From positions 1-36,261 of IMG/VR virus record IMGVR_UViG_3300035670_000700: DNA of 36,261 nt. One strand, given 5' to 3'. How positions within the stretch are numbered: the first letter of the stretch is position 1; each line of letters begins with the position of its first letter. Position numbers and translations under genes: made by a program. Below the pieces are notes generated by a model that worked only from the letters and a program-made list of their open reading frames with translations, was not told where the DNA came from and did not search any database. Positions 36,060-36,261 of the stretch are shown piece after piece. This DNA comes from a virus.

Positions 36060-36241
36060 TTAGGCAGCGTCCCATTACCAGCCATCCAGAACATGATACC
36101 CAATGCTCCAGCACCTACAATCCAGAATATTTTTTTAACGACAGAACGACCGACTTCCTCGTAAATCTTCTTGAAAGCCACTTCCGCAGCACGTTCCGCA
36201 ATAGCTTCAATCTGGTCATCAGTTAAAGGTAGCTTTTCCAT
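36056..36241 (-). CDS. Small membrane protein at the circular junction
   Basis: A 61-residue protein: charged helix (TDDQIEAIAERAAEVAFKKIYEEVGRSVVKK) and one membrane helix (IFWIVGAGALGIMFWMAG). It is coupled to the next gene by ATGA. The first 23 codons repeat at 1-71 because of the terminal overlap; on the circle it directly follows the collar fibre. It may take part in lysis; function not known. Confidence 0.6.
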   Translation of the reverse strand: MEKLPLTDDQIEAIAERAAEVAFKKIYEEVGRSVVKKIFWIVGAGALGIMFWMAGNGTLPK

Positions 36242-36261
36242 GGTTAGCTTTTCATGATATA
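36171..36261. repeat. Right copy of 91-bp terminal direct repeat
   Basis: Exact copy of 1-91. See the left copy; together they show that the contig is circular or terminally redundant. Confidence 0.95.

Noticed and set aside
1-36261. CRISPR array, tRNA genes, integrase or attachment site
   Set aside because: I saw no regularly spaced repeats, no tRNA cloverleaf, no tyrosine or serine recombinase motif. The repeated blocks at 22.6 and 29 kb are gene cassettes, not CRISPR repeats.

Overview
The window is an essentially complete tailed-phage genome, apparently podovirus-like. Positions 1-91 are repeated exactly at 36171-36261, so the contig closes into a circle of about 36,170 bp. The virion genes (P22/SU10-type portal, SU10-type major capsid protein, SU10-type adaptor, P22 gp10-like tail protein, tail-collar fibre) with no sheath or tape-measure gene indicate a short-tailed phage. 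No integrase, excisionase, RNA polymerase, DNA polymerase or tRNA was recognised, so a lytic phage that uses the host replicase is likely. Clear Shine-Dalgarno sites and sigma70-like promoters fit a Gram-negative bacterial host; the host itself cannot be named.

Layout: transcription diverges from an AT-rich promoter region at about 30.1-30.25 kb. Rightward (30.25-33.2 kb): small unknown genes, an ERF annealing protein, a small SSB-like protein, a ~340-base structured non-coding region, an HTH regulator, a MazG-like protein, a DUF3310 protein and a winged-helix protein. Leftward (30.1 to 24.3 kb): small accessory genes, replication-initiator-like protein, CHC2 zinc-finger primase domain, DnaB-like helicase, VRR-NUC nuclease. 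Leftward (24.3 to 19.5 kb): tightly overlapping small genes, HNH nucleases, a methyltransferase, a glycosyltransferase and the small terminase. Leftward late genes (19 kb to 74): large terminase, portal, scaffold, capsid, adaptor, second glycosyltransferase, tail fibre, gp10-like protein, virion/ejection-type proteins, collar fibre. Across the circular junction (36.2 to 33.2 kb, still leftward): small membrane proteins, 3-TM holin, M15 endolysin, a secreted protein and a metallophosphoesterase, ending convergent with the rightward operon.

Most genes overlap by 1-20 bases, and the end of one gene often encodes the ribosome-binding site of the next. Five HNH-type genes are scattered through this framework, most of them AT-rich and one on the opposite strand.

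The least explained elements are: (i) two 102-base leftward RNA elements (24930-25031 and 28418-28519) with the same architecture: outer stem, internal hairpins, a 5' leader able to pair with the interior, and a U-tract ending just upstream of an ORF; (ii) a ~340-base structured rightward RNA region (31857-32198); (iii) a duplicated block of small gene cassettes (22.5-23.8 kb and 29.0-29.9 kb) with conserved ends and variable middles; and (iv) a hairpin after the capsid gene that pairs fully only in the transcribed strand.
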